Notes: generated by a model from the sequence alone, not told the origin. A stretch of 64,000 bases of DNA from Rhodococcus qingshengii JCM 15477 (GCF_023221595.1 NZ_CP096563.1:4093501-4157500), one strand, 5' to 3'; counted from the stretch's first letter, positions 10,058 to 19,162 are shown. Made by a program: numbers and translations.

Positions 10058-11401
10058 GTGACGCTACTCGAAATCTTCCCCTCCCTACGCGGCGCAATGA
10101 CACCGCGTATGGATCCTGCGTTGTGGCCCATCAGTACTCGCCACGACCACAGCGGGCGTGTCTGCATCGGCGACGTCTCCCTCGAAGAGATCGCGGACCA
10201 GTACGGCACACCGACGTACGTCGTCGACGAGGCGGACGTGCGGCACCGCTGCCGCACGTATCGAGAGATCTTCCCCGACTCGGAGATCGTGTACGCCGGC
10301 AAGGCACTGATGATTCGAGCGATGGCTACCTGGGTCTCCGACGAGGGACTCGGGGTGGATGTCTGTTCCGCCGGTGAACTCGCCGTCGCGCTTGCCGCGG
10401 GCGTGGACCCCAACCGAATCATCCTGCACGGCAATGCCAAATCGGTTTCCGAACTGAGGGCGGCGGTCAACGCGGGTGTCGGCCGGATCGTCCTCGACTC
10501 CCCCAGCGAAGCGGTACGGCTCGCGTCGGTGTGCACCCACCGACAGAAGGTGTTGGTCAGAGTCACACCCGGCATCGACATACACGGACACAAGGCAGTG
10601 TCCACGGGCATCGTGGACCAAAAGTTCGGCCTACCAGCGTTTTCCGAAGAACTGGAACATACGGTATCCGTCGTCGCCAACGCGACGCACCTGCAGCTCA
10701 TCGGCCTGCATTGCCATCTCGGCTCCCAGATCACCGATCCCGAACTCTTCCGCCCCGCGATCGAGACGATGATCGCACAGATGGACGACATACGACGCAC
10801 GCATCGAATCATCCTCACCGAACTCGATCTCGGCGGTGGCCATGGGATCGCCTACGTGCCGGGAGATGCCCAATTGGATCTGACCCGCCTCGCTCACGTC
10901 ATCGACGAAACTCTCGACGACGCGTGCACCCGAAACCGCTTCCCTCGCCCCGAAATCGTGCTCGAGCCTGGCCGAGCGATCGCTGCGCGGGCCGGAGTCA
11001 CGCTCTATCGCGTACAGAACATCAAGTCGATCAGCGGGGGACGAACCTTCGTCTCCGTCGACGGCGGGATGAGCGACAACCCTCGGGTGTCGTTGTACGA
11101 CAGCCACTACGACGTCGAACTGGTGAACCGACATTCGCGCGCACCGCTCCAGGAAGTCACCGTCGCCGGGCGACACTGCGAATCGGGCGACGAAATTGCC
11201 GTCGGAGCAAGGCTTCCCGCCGACCTACATGAAGGTGACCTGTTGGCAGTGCCGTGTACGGGTGCATACCACCACAGCATGGCCTCCACCTACAACAGCG
11301 TCGGCCGGCCGCCGGTCGTCGCCGTGCTGGGCGGGATTGCGCGGCCGTTGATCAGGCGCGAATCGATCAACGACCTGCTGGCCCGCGAGGTCGGCATCTG
11401 A
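10058..11401 (+). CDS. PLP-dependent decarboxylase, diaminopimelate decarboxylase (LysA)-like
   Basis: A 447-residue fold type III PLP enzyme of the Orn/DAP/Arg decarboxylase 2 family. The PLP lysine is Lys82 in VYAGKAL. The barrel carries GLHCHLGSQI and a phosphate-binding LDLGGGHG. The C-terminal beta domain contains the catalytic CESGD motif and GAYHHSMAS-TYN, both typical of DAP decarboxylase. The family converts meso-diaminopimelate to lysine. Most Rhodococcus carry the main lysA next to argS and hom, so this copy is probably a paralogue or has a related substrate; that is inference. GTG at 10058 is supported by AGGAG 7 nt upstream. A small CCCGC/GCGGG hairpin lies in the leader near 10023. 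Confidence 0.8.
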   Translation: MTLLEIFPSLRGAMTPRMDPALWPISTRHDHSGRVCIGDVSLEEIADQYGTPTYVVDEADVRHRCRTYREIFPDSEIVYAGKALMIRAMATWVSDEGLGVDVCSAGELAVALAAGVDPNRIILHGNAKSVSELRAAVNAGVGRIVLDSPSEAVRLASVCTHRQKVLVRVTPGIDIHGHKAVSTGIVDQKFGLPAFSEELEHTVSVVANATHLQLIGLHCHLGSQITDPELFRPAIETMIAQMDDIRRTHRIILTELDLGGGHGIAYVPGDAQLDLTRLAHVIDETLDDACTRNRFPRPEIVLEPGRAIAARAGVTLYRVQNIKSISGGRTFVSVDGGMSDNPRVSLYDSHYDVELVNRHSRAPLQEVTVAGRHCESGDEIAVGARLPADLHEGDLLAVPCTGAYHHSMASTYNSVGRPPVVAVLGGIARPLIRRESINDLLAREVGI

Positions 11402-11420
11402 CCTCGCGGGCGCCTGAGCC

Positions 11421-13160
11421 TCAGCGCCTGCGGCGACTACCGGTGCCGAAGATGTTTCGCGAAATCTCGCGTCCCGCAGCCGAAGCCGCCGAGCGCAGGA
11501 AACTCTTGACAGCCGAGTTGCCCAAGATCTGCTCGGCGATGTTGGGGCCCTCCGGCTCGGCCGGCGACGGTGGCGGCAGATCGGGCAGCGACGGAAGATC
11601 CAGGGACTGATCCGCTGTCGGAGCACCGGCCACCTTGGCCGTCAGCTTCTCGTACGCCGACTCGCGGTCGATGGTCTGGCCGTACTTCTGATTCAGGGGA
11701 CTCGACAACGCGGCCGCCTTGATCGCGTCGTTGCCGATGGTGTCCATCAGCGACCTCGGCGGACGAATCTTGGTCCAGGCCACCGGCGTCGGCGCACCCT
11801 TTTCCGAGAGTACGGTCACGATGGCTTCACCGATGCCGAGTGAAGTCAGTGCCTTTTCCAGGTCGTAGTGCTCGGTTTTCGGGTACGTGCGGACGGTCTT
11901 GTTGAGGGCTTTCTGATCGTCGGGCGTGAAGGCACGCAGGGCGTGCTGAACCCGCGCACCCAACTGTGACAGCACCGAATTCGGAATGTCGGTCGGAAGT
12001 TGCGTGCAGAAGAACACGCCGACGCCCTTGGAACGAATGAGCTTGACCGTCTGTTCCACCTGCTGCAGGAAGGCCTTCGACGCGTCCGCGAACAGAAGGT
12101 GCGCCTCGTCGAAGATGAACACGAGCTTCGGCTTGTCCAGATCTCCCTCTTCGGGCAGCGTCTGGAACAGGTCCGCGAGCACCCACATCAGGAAGGTGGA
12201 GAACATTGCCGGGCGCGCCGCCTGGGCACCGAGTTCGAACAGCGTGATCACACCGGCACCGCCGACGACACGCAGCAGATCCTCGGTTTCGAGTTCCGGT
12301 TCACCGAAGAAGGTGTCACCACCATCTGCTTCGAGGTTGACCAACGCGCGCAGAATCACTCCCGCCGTCGCCGAGGAAACTCCGCCGATACCCTTCAGAT
12401 CGGCCTTGCCCTCAGCGCTCGTCAGGTGCGCGATGACCGAACGCAGATCCTTGAGGTCCAGCAGGGCGAGGCCCTGAGTGTCGGCCCAGTGGAAGATCAG
12501 CCCGAGTGTCGATTCCTGGGTCTCGTTGAGGCCCAACACTTTACTGAGCAGGATCGGCCCGAAACTGGTGATGGTCGCGCGCACCGGGATACCGATTCCG
12601 TCCGTTCCCAACGACAAGAACTCGACTGGCATCCCAGCGGGAGTCCACGAATCGTCGCCCGTCTCGACTGCGCGAGACTTCATCTTCTCGCTCGGATCCC
12701 CCGCCTTCGACAGACCCGAGAGATCGCCCTTGACGTCGGCCATCACAACCGGCACACCCGCGGCGGACAGCTGCTCGGCGATGCCCTGCAACGTCTTGGT
12801 CTTGCCGGTACCCGTCGCACCGGCGATCAGACCGTGACGGTTGATCGTCGCCAACGGAATCCGCACCCGTGCGGTGGGATCTGCCACACCGTCGATCACC
12901 ACCGAGCCGAGCTCGAGTGCCCGCCCCTCGGATGAATAGCCCGCCGCGATTTCAGCGGCAGCACCCGAGGGCACCTGAGCAGCGGGGGTGGCTCCGGCCG
13001 ATGCTTCGGCCTCAGCGGCAGCCGCTTCCTTCTCGGCTTCCTCAGCTGCTGCAGCGGCTTCAGCTGCAATCCGAGCGGCTTCGGCAGCGGCAGCCTTGGC
13101 AGCTTTCGCCTTCTCCGCCGGCGTCAGCGGCGCTGCTCCGTCCTTCGGATCCACGGTCAT
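11421..13160 (-). CDS. HerA/FtsK-like ATPase, DUF853 family (Rv2510c-like)
   Basis: A 579-residue P-loop ATPase. Residues 17-55 are an Ala/Glu/Lys-rich stretch likely to form a helix or coiled coil. Walker A is GATGTGKT at 114-121 and Walker B is [12 protein letters not shown]. The end is proline-rich then basic (GSRRRR). This is the DUF853 (HerA-like) family, cytosolic, of unproven function; DNA pumping or translocation is suggested by homology to HerA. It is divergent from orn, as Rv2510c is from Rv2511. The start at 13160 has GAGGAGGG upstream; an ATG at 13205 would extend the frame but lacks such a site. It converges with the lysA-like gene with a 19-nt gap. Confidence 0.88.
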   Translation of the reverse strand: MTVDPKDGAAPLTPAEKAKAAKAAAAEAARIAAEAAAAAEEAEKEAAAAEAEASAGATPAAQVPSGAAAEIAAGYSSEGRALELGSVVIDGVADPTARVRIPLATINRHGLIAGATGTGKTKTLQGIAEQLSAAGVPVVMADVKGDLSGLSKAGDPSEKMKSRAVETGDDSWTPAGMPVEFLSLGTDGIGIPVRATITSFGPILLSKVLGLNETQESTLGLIFHWADTQGLALLDLKDLRSVIAHLTSAEGKADLKGIGGVSSATAGVILRALVNLEADGGDTFFGEPELETEDLLRVVGGAGVITLFELGAQAARPAMFSTFLMWVLADLFQTLPEEGDLDKPKLVFIFDEAHLLFADASKAFLQQVEQTVKLIRSKGVGVFFCTQLPTDIPNSVLSQLGARVQHALRAFTPDDQKALNKTVRTYPKTEHYDLEKALTSLGIGEAIVTVLSEKGAPTPVAWTKIRPPRSLMDTIGNDAIKAAALSSPLNQKYGQTIDRESAYEKLTAKVAGAPTADQSLDLPSLPDLPPPSPAEPEGPNIAEQILGNSAVKSFLRSAASAAGREISRNIFGTGSRRRR

Positions 13161-13280
13161 CGAAAAGCCCTCCTCGTTGCAATGCGGCGAAGTTCTTGTC
13201 ATCACCCGAACGCCGTCTTACACACGTCGAGTTTCCACCGCAGACCTTATCCCGCGCCCGCGCGCACTACTGTGTTCCTG

Positions 13281-13880
13281 GTGCAGGACAAATTGGTATG
13301 GATCGATTGTGAAATGACCGGGCTGCGACTCGAGTCGGACAAACTCATCGAGATTGCGGCTCTGGTGACCGACAGCGACTTGAACATCTTGGGCGAAGGT
13401 GTGGACATCGTCATCCACGCCGACGACGACGCGTTGGCTGCAATGCCCGACGTCGTGAAGAAGATGCACGCAAAGTCGGGACTGACCGAAGAGGTTCGTA
13501 AGTCGACGGTCACCCTCGCCGAGGCGGAGAAAGAGGTGCTCGCGTACATCCGCAAGCACGTTCCCGTCGCCGGTACGGCTCCCTTGGCAGGCAATTCAAT
13601 CGCCACCGACCGCGGATTCATCTCACGGGACATGACGGCACTGGACACATACCTGCACTACCGGATGATCGACGTCAGCTCCATCAAAGAACTCTCCCGC
13701 CGCTGGTACCCGCGAATCTACTTCGGCCAGCCCGAAAAAGGTCTCGCCCACCGGGCACTCGCCGACATCAAGGAATCCATCCGCGAACTCAAGTACTACC
13801 GCGGCACTGCATTCGTCGCGGCGCCCGGACCGTCGAGCGCGGAGATCGCAGCCGTCGTAGAGGGCTTGGGTCCCGCCTGA
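13281..13880 (+). CDS. orn: Oligoribonuclease
   Basis: A 199-residue DEDDh 3'-5' exoribonuclease. Motifs: WIDCEMTGL (first Asp and Glu), [12 protein letters not shown], and [11 protein letters not shown] with the catalytic His and last Asp. Orn degrades 2-5 nt RNA leftovers, and pGpG, in the cytoplasm. The protein aligns by eye throughout with M. tuberculosis Rv2511. The GTG at 13281 matches the family N-terminus ([14 protein letters not shown]) and lies 7 nt after a TACTGT box, so the mRNA is likely leaderless. Downstream is tRNA-His, as in mycobacteria. Confidence 0.96.
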   Translation: MQDKLVWIDCEMTGLRLESDKLIEIAALVTDSDLNILGEGVDIVIHADDDALAAMPDVVKKMHAKSGLTEEVRKSTVTLAEAEKEVLAYIRKHVPVAGTAPLAGNSIATDRGFISRDMTALDTYLHYRMIDVSSIKELSRRWYPRIYFGQPEKGLAHRALADIKESIRELKYYRGTAFVAAPGPSSAEIAAVVEGLGPA

Positions 13881-13964
13881 CCTGCCGATTGGCTTCCTGA
13901 CCGACTTTCGCGCTAGTATCTCTTTCGTCAAAGCAGCCGGGTCAAACCGGTGGCCGAGGCAATG

Positions 13965-14037
13965 GTGGGCGTAGTTCAGTTGGTAGAGCACCAGGTTGTG
14001 ATCCTGGCTGTCGCGGGTTCGAGTCCCGTCGCTCACC
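13965..14037 (+). tRNA. hisT: tRNA-His (GTG anticodon)
   Basis: A full cloverleaf: acceptor GTGGGCG pairs with CGCTCAC, the anticodon GTG is at 13998-14000 between CCAGG/CCTGG, and the T-arm contains TTCGAGT. Base 13964 (G) is the extra G-1 that pairs with C73, the histidine identity mark. CCA is only partly encoded. A TAGTAT -10 box lies at 13914-13919. Confidence 0.97.
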
Positions 14038-14043
14038 CAAGCG

Positions 14044-14085
14044 GAACCCCCGAAGATGTCGAAAGACATCTTCGGGGGTTCTTTT
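14044..14085 (+). terminator. Intrinsic terminator after tRNA-His
   Basis: A 17-bp perfect stem (GAACCCCCGAAGATGTC and complement), GAAA tetraloop, then TTTT. Confidence 0.95.
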
Positions 14086-14179
14086 GGTTTGTGCGCCAGC
14101 CCCAATCTCCCCTTCCACAGCCGGGTGGGGTGGCGACCGCGACAAATCGCGCGCTCCCGAGCAACCCGTGCCCGAGCCG

Positions 14180-14230
14180 AGCGAACGTACCTCTGGTCGC
14201 TTCAGATAGACCGAAAGCCACTTTCGCTCA
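14180..14230. repeat. 51-bp palindromic intergenic element, copy A
   Basis: Begins GAGCGAACGT and ends ACTTTCGCTC, near-inverted ends, with GGTC...GACC inside. Same length and ends as copies at 15708, 60172, 60972 and 61070. It lies between the tRNA-His terminator and the merR stop. Confidence 0.8.
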
Positions 14231-14274
14231 CATCGGGGTAGCTGGAATTCGCCGCAAATAGCCCCAGCCGTCGA

Positions 14275-14685
14275 TCACTCGGGCGACGGTTGCGGCTCCC
14301 AGACACCTGCGACGGTCCCCTCGCGAACATGTCGCTCGTACGCCGAAACCTTGTCGTGGATGACGTTCAGGTTTTCCTGCATCGCAGCGATCCTGGATCG
14401 AATCAACTCCTCATGCGACTGCAAAAGTGAAAGCCGCTCTTTCTCGTTTCCCGGCCCTGACCTGACGAGTGCGGCGAATTCGCGGATCGTTGCGATCGGC
14501 ATACCCGAGTCTCGGAATCGATTGCACAGCTTCAACCAAGAGACATCGCTTTCGGAGTACACCCGACGCCCACCTGCCGAGCGCGCCACCTCGTGAACGA
14601 GCAATTCCTCACGTTCGAAGTATCGAAGGGAATCGATACTGATTCCGGTCTGGACAGCGACGTCACCGATTGACAGTTCGCGCAT
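14275..14685 (-). CDS. MerR-family transcriptional regulator
   Basis: A 136-residue MerR protein. The N-terminal winged helix runs from LSIGDVAVQTGISIDSLRYFERE to about residue 70 (RRVYSESDVSWLKL). A long dimerisation coiled coil follows (ERLSLLQSHEELIRSRIAAMQENL). No C-terminal cysteine cluster is present, so it is not a typical metal or SoxR iron-sulfur sensor. It is divergent from an SDR gene whose promoter has the stretched spacer and dyad that MerR proteins activate, so that gene is the probable target. The ATG at 14685 is preceded by AGG-rich sequence; an upstream in-frame ATG would run through the operator. Confidence 0.88.
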   Translation of the reverse strand: MRELSIGDVAVQTGISIDSLRYFEREELLVHEVARSAGGRRVYSESDVSWLKLCNRFRDSGMPIATIREFAALVRSGPGNEKERLSLLQSHEELIRSRIAAMQENLNVIHDKVSAYERHVREGTVAGVWEPQPSPE

Positions 14686-14702
14686 TACCTGGCGACCTTT
14701 CC

Positions 14703-14733
14703 TTGACCTGGAGTGCACTCCAGATTTTACGGT
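14703..14733 (+). promoter_or_regulatory. MerR-type promoter/operator for the SDR gene
   Basis: -35 TTGACC (14703-14708) and -10 TACGGT (14728-14733) are separated by 19 bp. The spacer holds most of the perfect 16-bp palindrome CTGGAGTGCACTCCAG (14708-14723). A 19-bp spacer over a dyad is the hallmark of promoters untwisted by MerR-family activators. Predicted initiation coincides with the SDR ATG at 14741. Confidence 0.82.
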
Positions 14734-14740
14734 CGCAGTC

Positions 14741-15703
14741 ATGAATTCCATCCAGCGCAAAATCAGCACCGGATACTCCCGAGTCTCCACTGCCGACGAC
14801 GTACTTGCCGGACAAGATTTAACAGGCACTACGGCTTTGGTCACCGGCGGGTACTCCGGACTCGGATATGAGATTTCGCAGTCACTTTCTTCGGTCGGCG
14901 CGCGAGTTGTAGTTCTTGCCCGCCGACCAGAACAGGCACGGAGGGCGGTGGCCGACCTTCCGGGTATCGAAGTGCGAGCGTGCGACCTGTCGGACCCGAG
15001 CAGTGTCAGATCGTGTGCGCGAGAAATTCTCGAATCCCGGATCACTCCGGACATCATCATCTGCAATGCGGGGGTCATGGCCTGCCCGGAACTCCGTGTC
15101 GGCTCCGGCTGGGAATCACAATTCGCGATCAATCACCTCGGGCACTTTGTACTGGTGAACCTGCTTGTGCCAGCCATGCCCGCAAACGGTTCTCGCGTAG
15201 TCGCTGTCTCGTCGGCGGGACATTTTCTGTCGGGAGTGCGTTGGAATGACATACATTTCCGCAACGGTTACGACCGCTGGCTTGCGTACGGTCAAGCCAA
15301 GACTGCAAATGCTCTATTCGCTGTACAGCTGGCGAACTCCGGTGCTTCACGCGGTATCAGTGCGTTCTCCGTTCTTCCCGGGAGCATCCTCACTCCCCTT
15401 CAACGTCACTTCTCGGCATCGGAGAAACACGATCTCGGATGGACGACGTCGAATGGCGACGCCGTGCCGGGGTTCAAGACTCCCTCCCAGGGCGCCGCTA
15501 CAACGGTGTGGGCAGCGACGGCACCGATACTCGCCGATCACGCCGGCGCGTATCTCCAGGACTGCAACATCGCGGACGTCGCGCAGACTGATGACATGAG
15601 CGTCGGCGGCGTGAAGCCTTGGGCTACCGATCCTGCCGACGCACGCAGATTGTGGGCACTGTCCGCTGAGATGACCGGAGTGGACGCGTTCGGTCGACGC
15701 TGA
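14741..15703 (+). CDS. Short-chain dehydrogenase/reductase, retinol-dehydrogenase-like
   Basis: A 320-residue SDR. The cofactor motif is TGGYSGLG (residues 35-42), and ICNAGVM, Ser158, Tyr183 and Lys187 (YGQAK) complete the active site. The longer form and the NHLGHF motif place it with the retinol dehydrogenase/WWOX-like SDRs; substrate is unknown. It is expressed from the MerR-type promoter directly upstream, with transcription expected to start at or next to the ATG (leaderless). It is therefore likely induced by whatever the MerR protein senses, perhaps a reactive small molecule. Confidence 0.82.
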   Translation: MNSIQRKISTGYSRVSTADDVLAGQDLTGTTALVTGGYSGLGYEISQSLSSVGARVVVLARRPEQARRAVADLPGIEVRACDLSDPSSVRSCAREILESRITPDIIICNAGVMACPELRVGSGWESQFAINHLGHFVLVNLLVPAMPANGSRVVAVSSAGHFLSGVRWNDIHFRNGYDRWLAYGQAKTANALFAVQLANSGASRGISAFSVLPGSILTPLQRHFSASEKHDLGWTTSNGDAVPGFKTPSQGAATTVWAATAPILADHAGAYLQDCNIADVAQTDDMSVGGVKPWATDPADARRLWALSAEMTGVDAFGRR

Positions 15704-15707
15704 CACC

Positions 15708-15758
15708 GAGCGAACGTACCTCCCGTCGCCTCAGATAGACCGAGAGGCACTTTCGCTC
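15708..15758. repeat. 51-bp palindromic intergenic element, copy B
   Basis: Starts GAGCGAACGTACCT and ends CACTTTCGCTC; nearly identical to copy A (14180). It lies between the convergent SDR and L,D-transpeptidase genes, 5 nt after the SDR stop. Confidence 0.8.
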
Positions 15759-15775
15759 ACAAAAGGTGTACAGAT

Positions 15776-15813
15776 GCAGAATGCCCCCAACCGGACGGTC
15801 GGGGGCATTCTGC
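15776..15813 (-). terminator. Inverted repeat after the L,D-transpeptidase gene
   Basis: GCAGAATGCCCCC pairs perfectly with GGGGGCATTCTGC across a 12-nt loop, 23 nt past the stop. No U-tract follows. Confidence 0.7.
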
Positions 15814-15836
15814 CGTTCAAGGCTTCAGGGACGCAC

Positions 15837-17072
15837 TCAGACGTCCGCGTTGCCGGTCTTCCAGACGCTCCAGGGGATGTTCCAGTCACCGAGGCCGTCG
15901 GTGCCGGAGAGAGTGCCGCCGACGGTGTTCTTGACGACGACGATGTCCCCACGCTTGGTGTTGTCGTAGACCCACTTGGCGTTGGACGGGCTCAGGTTGA
16001 GGCAGCCGTGACTGGTGTTGGAGTAGCCCTGCTGCCCGACCGACCACGGCGCCGAGTGGAAGAAGATGCCGCTGTAGGACATTCGGGTCGCCCAGTCGAC
16101 GGGGGTCTTGTAACCCTGCGCCGAGGTGACCGGGACGCCGTACGTGGACGAGTCCATGATCATGTTCGCGAAGCGGTCACCGATGATGTAGACGCCGTTG
16201 TCGGTAGGAGTGCTGTCCTTGCCCATGGAGGTGGGCATGGTCATGACAGTCTCACCGTTGACCTGGAAAGTGACCTGCTTGGTGTTGTCGTCCGCCGTGG
16301 CGATGACGGCATCACCGATGGTGAAGGAACTCTTCGCGTCTTCCTGCCCGAAGACTCCCTTGCCGAGATTGCGCCCGTACACGTTGACGCTCACGTCGAC
16401 CTTGGTGCCCGGTGCCCAGTAGTTCTCCGGACGCCAACGGACCTCACGATTGTTGACCCAGTAGAACGCACCTTCGACGGCCGGAGTCGTGGTGACGGTG
16501 ATCGCAGCTTCGGCAGCCTTGCGATCGGGGATGTTCTCGTCGAACTGCACCGCGATGGGCTGACCGATGCCGACCACGTCACCCTCGTTGGGCAAGACAT
16601 ACGGCTTGGTGACGTTGCCGGGCGCGCTGGTGGTGAAGGACGTGACCGTCGTACTGGCGCCACCCAATCCGAATGCGCGGGCCTCGATTTTGTACTTGCG
16701 GTTGTAGCCGAGTGGCTCGGTGGTGGTCCACGACGCACCGTCGGCAGCAATCGCGCCGGCAACTGCCTTGCCGTCCTGATTGACCATCGTCACGTCGGAC
16801 AGAGCGCCGTCAGCGACGTTGATCTTGACCGGGTCGCCCGGCGAGAAGCCGACAGCGCCGTCGGCAGCGGTCGAGGTGAGCTTCGGCTTGATGAGTTCGG
16901 TGAGCGGATTGGAATCGATCGGCGCCGACCCTTCGGTACTGACGTCCTTGCCGCCCGACGTGCACGCGGTCATCAGAACGAGAGCACCGAGAGACGCCGC
17001 GATCATCGCCGCGCCCTTCGACGCTCGACCGTTCCCCCCGCGCACGGACAGACCCCACCTTTGACGACTCAT
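15837..17072 (-). CDS. Lipoprotein L,D-transpeptidase, LppS/LdtMt2-like
   Basis: A 411-residue exported lipoprotein. A basic N-terminus and hydrophobic stretch end in the lipobox LMTAC, so it is anchored to the outer face of the membrane. Two Ig-like domains follow (about residues 60-240), then a YkuD catalytic domain with HSAPW and SHGCLNLSP, the nucleophile being Cys357. L,D-transpeptidases form 3-3 crosslinks in peptidoglycan and are insensitive to most penicillins. Layout and position match Rv2518c. The start at 17072 is chosen because it gives a compact signal peptide; the frame is open to 17201. About 300 nt upstream, to the tRNA-Lys promoter, holds no recognisable gene. Confidence 0.92.
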   Translation of the reverse strand: MSRQRWGLSVRGGNGRASKGAAMIAASLGALVLMTACTSGGKDVSTEGSAPIDSNPLTELIKPKLTSTAADGAVGFSPGDPVKINVADGALSDVTMVNQDGKAVAGAIAADGASWTTTEPLGYNRKYKIEARAFGLGGASTTVTSFTTSAPGNVTKPYVLPNEGDVVGIGQPIAVQFDENIPDRKAAEAAITVTTTPAVEGAFYWVNNREVRWRPENYWAPGTKVDVSVNVYGRNLGKGVFGQEDAKSSFTIGDAVIATADDNTKQVTFQVNGETVMTMPTSMGKDSTPTDNGVYIIGDRFANMIMDSSTYGVPVTSAQGYKTPVDWATRMSYSGIFFHSAPWSVGQQGYSNTSHGCLNLSPSNAKWVYDNTKRGDIVVVKNTVGGTLSGTDGLGDWNIPWSVWKTGNADV

Positions 17073-17326
17073 CGTTCGACTCCGCTTCACAATTTCTCCG
17101 ACTAACTTCCGCGTCACATGCGAATCCCACTTACCGGAAGGCAAGTGGGACTTGCGGTATGACTGCGCTGCACCAATGATGCCAGGCGCGCTCGTTACCA
17201 ACGGTCATGAAAGGCCACGCCGTCAGTAACGTTCAAGTATCAATCGCTCCGAACCGTCCGTTTTGTTACCGCTTTCAGCGGATTTCCTCCGATCGGACTA
17301 CAGCGGTGACGCCTCCACCTGGCGAT

Positions 17327-17356
17327 TTGCTCCCGAACCGGCGATTCGGCTAATGT
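17327..17356 (+). promoter_or_regulatory. Promoter of first tRNA-Lys
   Basis: -35 TTGCTC, 18-bp spacer, -10 TAATGT, 18 nt upstream of the tRNA. The second tRNA-Lys has the same TTGC and TAATGT at identical distances even where the spacer differs. Confidence 0.75.
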
Positions 17357-17454
17357 TCTGTCTCGCAAGAGCGAGCGCCTATAGCTCAGTTGGTAGAGCA
17401 AGTGACTCTTAATCACTGGGTCCGGGGTTCGAGTCCCTGTGGGCGCACTTGCAA
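17346..17454 (+). repeat. 109-bp exact direct repeat, copy 1 (contains tRNA-Lys)
   Basis: Identical by reading to 19054-19162. It covers the -10 box, leader, whole tRNA-Lys gene and 7 nt beyond; the sequences diverge on both sides. Confidence 0.9.
17375..17447 (+). tRNA. tRNA-Lys (CTT anticodon), copy 1
   Basis: Cloverleaf with acceptor GCGCCTA/TGGGCGC, anticodon CTT at 17408-17410 inside AGTGA/TCACT, T-arm TTCGAGT and discriminator A. No CCA is encoded. Confidence 0.97.
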
Positions 17455-17457
17455 AGG

Positions 17458-17488
17458 TCCCCACCTTCTTCGGAAGGTGGGGATTTTT
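17458..17488 (+). terminator. Intrinsic terminator after tRNA-Lys copy 1
   Basis: TCCCCACCTTC stem, TTCG loop, complementary arm, then TTTTT. Confidence 0.95.
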
Positions 17489-17558
17489 CTTTGTGTCGTG
17501 GTGGACAGGTTGTGGTGAATAGACTTCACAGTTATCGGAACCACGGCCTGGAGGATTG

Positions 17559-18989
17559 ATGACCGAGCGCGAAACCACGCCGGGCAGCGAGCTGGCATTT
17601 GCCGGGGTTGCGGGTCAGGCCGCTCTGATCCGGTCCGGAGAATTATCGGCCCGCGAGCTCACCGAGAACACACTTCGCCGTATCGAACGCCTCGATTCGA
17701 CGCTCAATGCTTTTGTGCGAGTTCTCGCAGACGAAGCGCTCGACGAAGCGACACGTCTCGATCAGCGCCAGGCCGACGGCCACAGCCTGGGCCCACTGCA
17801 CGGAGTCCCGATCGCGATCAAAGACGAGAACGACGTCGCCGGAACGCCCACGACGTACGGCGGTGCGGCAGCAACGCGCATCGCATCGGCCGATTCAGAG
17901 GTCGTCCGGCGGTTGCGCGAGGCCGGCGCGGTGATCGTCGGCAAGACGACGATGCCCGAGTTCGGCATCTGGCCCTTCACGGAGACTGCTGCAAACGGCT
18001 ACACCAGAAACCCTTGGGACACCGGCATATCCACCGGCGGATCGAGCGGAGGATCTGCGTCGGCCGTCGCGTCGGGAATGGTCGCAGCGGCAATCGGCGG
18101 CGACGGCGGCGGTTCCATCCGACTGCCTTCGGCGTTCTGCGGGTTGTTCGGACTCAAACCGCAGCGCGGTCGGGTGAGCACCGCGCCGAACCGAAACCTC
18201 TGGCGCGGACTCGGCACGCTAGGCCCTCTCACTCGTTCCGTCGAGGACAGCGCGCTCGTGTACGACGTGATAACCGGTACCACCGGGATCGACGACTACA
18301 CAGCCGAAACGCTCCGCACCAGCTTTGCCGAGTCAGCCGCGTCGGCGCCCGGGCCGCTTCGCATTGCAGTGTCGACCCGGAGTCCGGTCCGGGGCGTCCG
18401 CCCGTCCCCGGAGGTCGTTGCCGCGGTGCATTCGATCGCAGAGATGTTGAGCGCGTTGGGACATCACGTCGAAGAGCACGATCCCGAGTACCCGGACGCA
18501 ACTGCAGCATTTCTCCCCCAGGTGCTCGGCGGCGTCCGCGACGAAGCACTGCGCGTCGATCATCCAGCGTTACTCGAGAAGCGCACACGAGCACTCGCGT
18601 CGATCGGCCGGATAGCCGCTCCCGCGCGCGTCGGGAAATTCGCTTACCGCAAAGGTGAGCGAATCGCAGCGACGGTCAACCAGGTCTTCGACACCTTCGA
18701 CCTGGTCCTGATGCCGACCACGCCCGCGCTGCCACGCCCGATCGGACAACTCGAAGGAACCGGCCTTCTGTCAGCAGTCCGCAAGGCGTTGCCGATCGCC
18801 GCGTACTGTTCGATCTGGAATGTCTGCGGCAACCCGGCGGCCGCTGTGCCCGCCGGGTTCTCCGAACGCGGACTCCCCCTGAGCGTCCAACTGGTCGGGC
18901 GCAGCGGTGGTGAACCGACCATTCTCGCCGTCGCACAGCAGTTGGAAAGCACCGTCCGCTGGCCGGATTCGCACCCTCCACACTCGTGA
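17559..18989 (+). CDS. Amidase signature family hydrolase
   Basis: A 476-residue amidase-signature enzyme. The Ser-cis-Ser-Lys triad is visible: Lys88 in AIKDENDV, the cis-Ser in GGSSGG (160-165) and nucleophile Ser186 in GGDGGGSIRLP. It hydrolyses carboxamides to acid plus ammonia; the substrate is unknown, and it is not a GatA because no gatB/gatC lie nearby. GGAGG lies 4 nt before the ATG at 17559; a TTG at 17556 is a poorer choice. It is the only gene between two exact copies of tRNA-Lys, so it sits in a segment that homologous recombination could delete. Similar to the M. tuberculosis AmiA/AmiC group. Confidence 0.9.
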   Translation: MTERETTPGSELAFAGVAGQAALIRSGELSARELTENTLRRIERLDSTLNAFVRVLADEALDEATRLDQRQADGHSLGPLHGVPIAIKDENDVAGTPTTYGGAAATRIASADSEVVRRLREAGAVIVGKTTMPEFGIWPFTETAANGYTRNPWDTGISTGGSSGGSASAVASGMVAAAIGGDGGGSIRLPSAFCGLFGLKPQRGRVSTAPNRNLWRGLGTLGPLTRSVEDSALVYDVITGTTGIDDYTAETLRTSFAESAASAPGPLRIAVSTRSPVRGVRPSPEVVAAVHSIAEMLSALGHHVEEHDPEYPDATAAFLPQVLGGVRDEALRVDHPALLEKRTRALASIGRIAAPARVGKFAYRKGERIAATVNQVFDTFDLVLMPTTPALPRPIGQLEGTGLLSAVRKALPIAAYCSIWNVCGNPAAAVPAGFSERGLPLSVQLVGRSGGEPTILAVAQQLESTVRWPDSHPPHS

Positions 18990-19034
18990 ATTCCGGAAGC
19001 GATGTAACCATCGTCACCACGATGAACACGCGTT

Positions 19035-19064
19035 TTGCAAACTCCTGAGCCTGTCGGCTAATGT
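19035..19064 (+). promoter_or_regulatory. Promoter of second tRNA-Lys
   Basis: -35 TTGCAA, 18-bp spacer, -10 TAATGT. Only TTGC and the duplicated -10 region are shared with the copy-1 promoter. Confidence 0.75.
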
Positions 19065-19162
19065 TCTGTCTCGCAAGAGCGAGCGCCTATAGCTCAGTTG
19101 GTAGAGCAAGTGACTCTTAATCACTGGGTCCGGGGTTCGAGTCCCTGTGGGCGCACTTGCAA
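19054..19162 (+). repeat. 109-bp exact direct repeat, copy 2 (contains tRNA-Lys)
   Basis: Matches 17346-17454 at a constant offset of 1708 bp. Confidence 0.9.
19083..19155 (+). tRNA. tRNA-Lys (CTT anticodon), copy 2
   Basis: Base-for-base identical to the tRNA at 17375, with the CTT anticodon in the same context. It is followed by its own, different terminator. Confidence 0.97.

Noticed and set aside
15774..17105. A 443-codon plus-strand frame opposite the L,D-transpeptidase
   Set aside because: No motif, and the opposite strand encodes a complete lipoprotein with signal peptide and catalytic SHGC.
17346..19162. tRNA-Lys duplication considered as an integrated element with attL/attR
   Set aside because: No integrase or mobility gene is present and the repeat covers the whole tRNA gene plus promoter, unlike an integrase core site.
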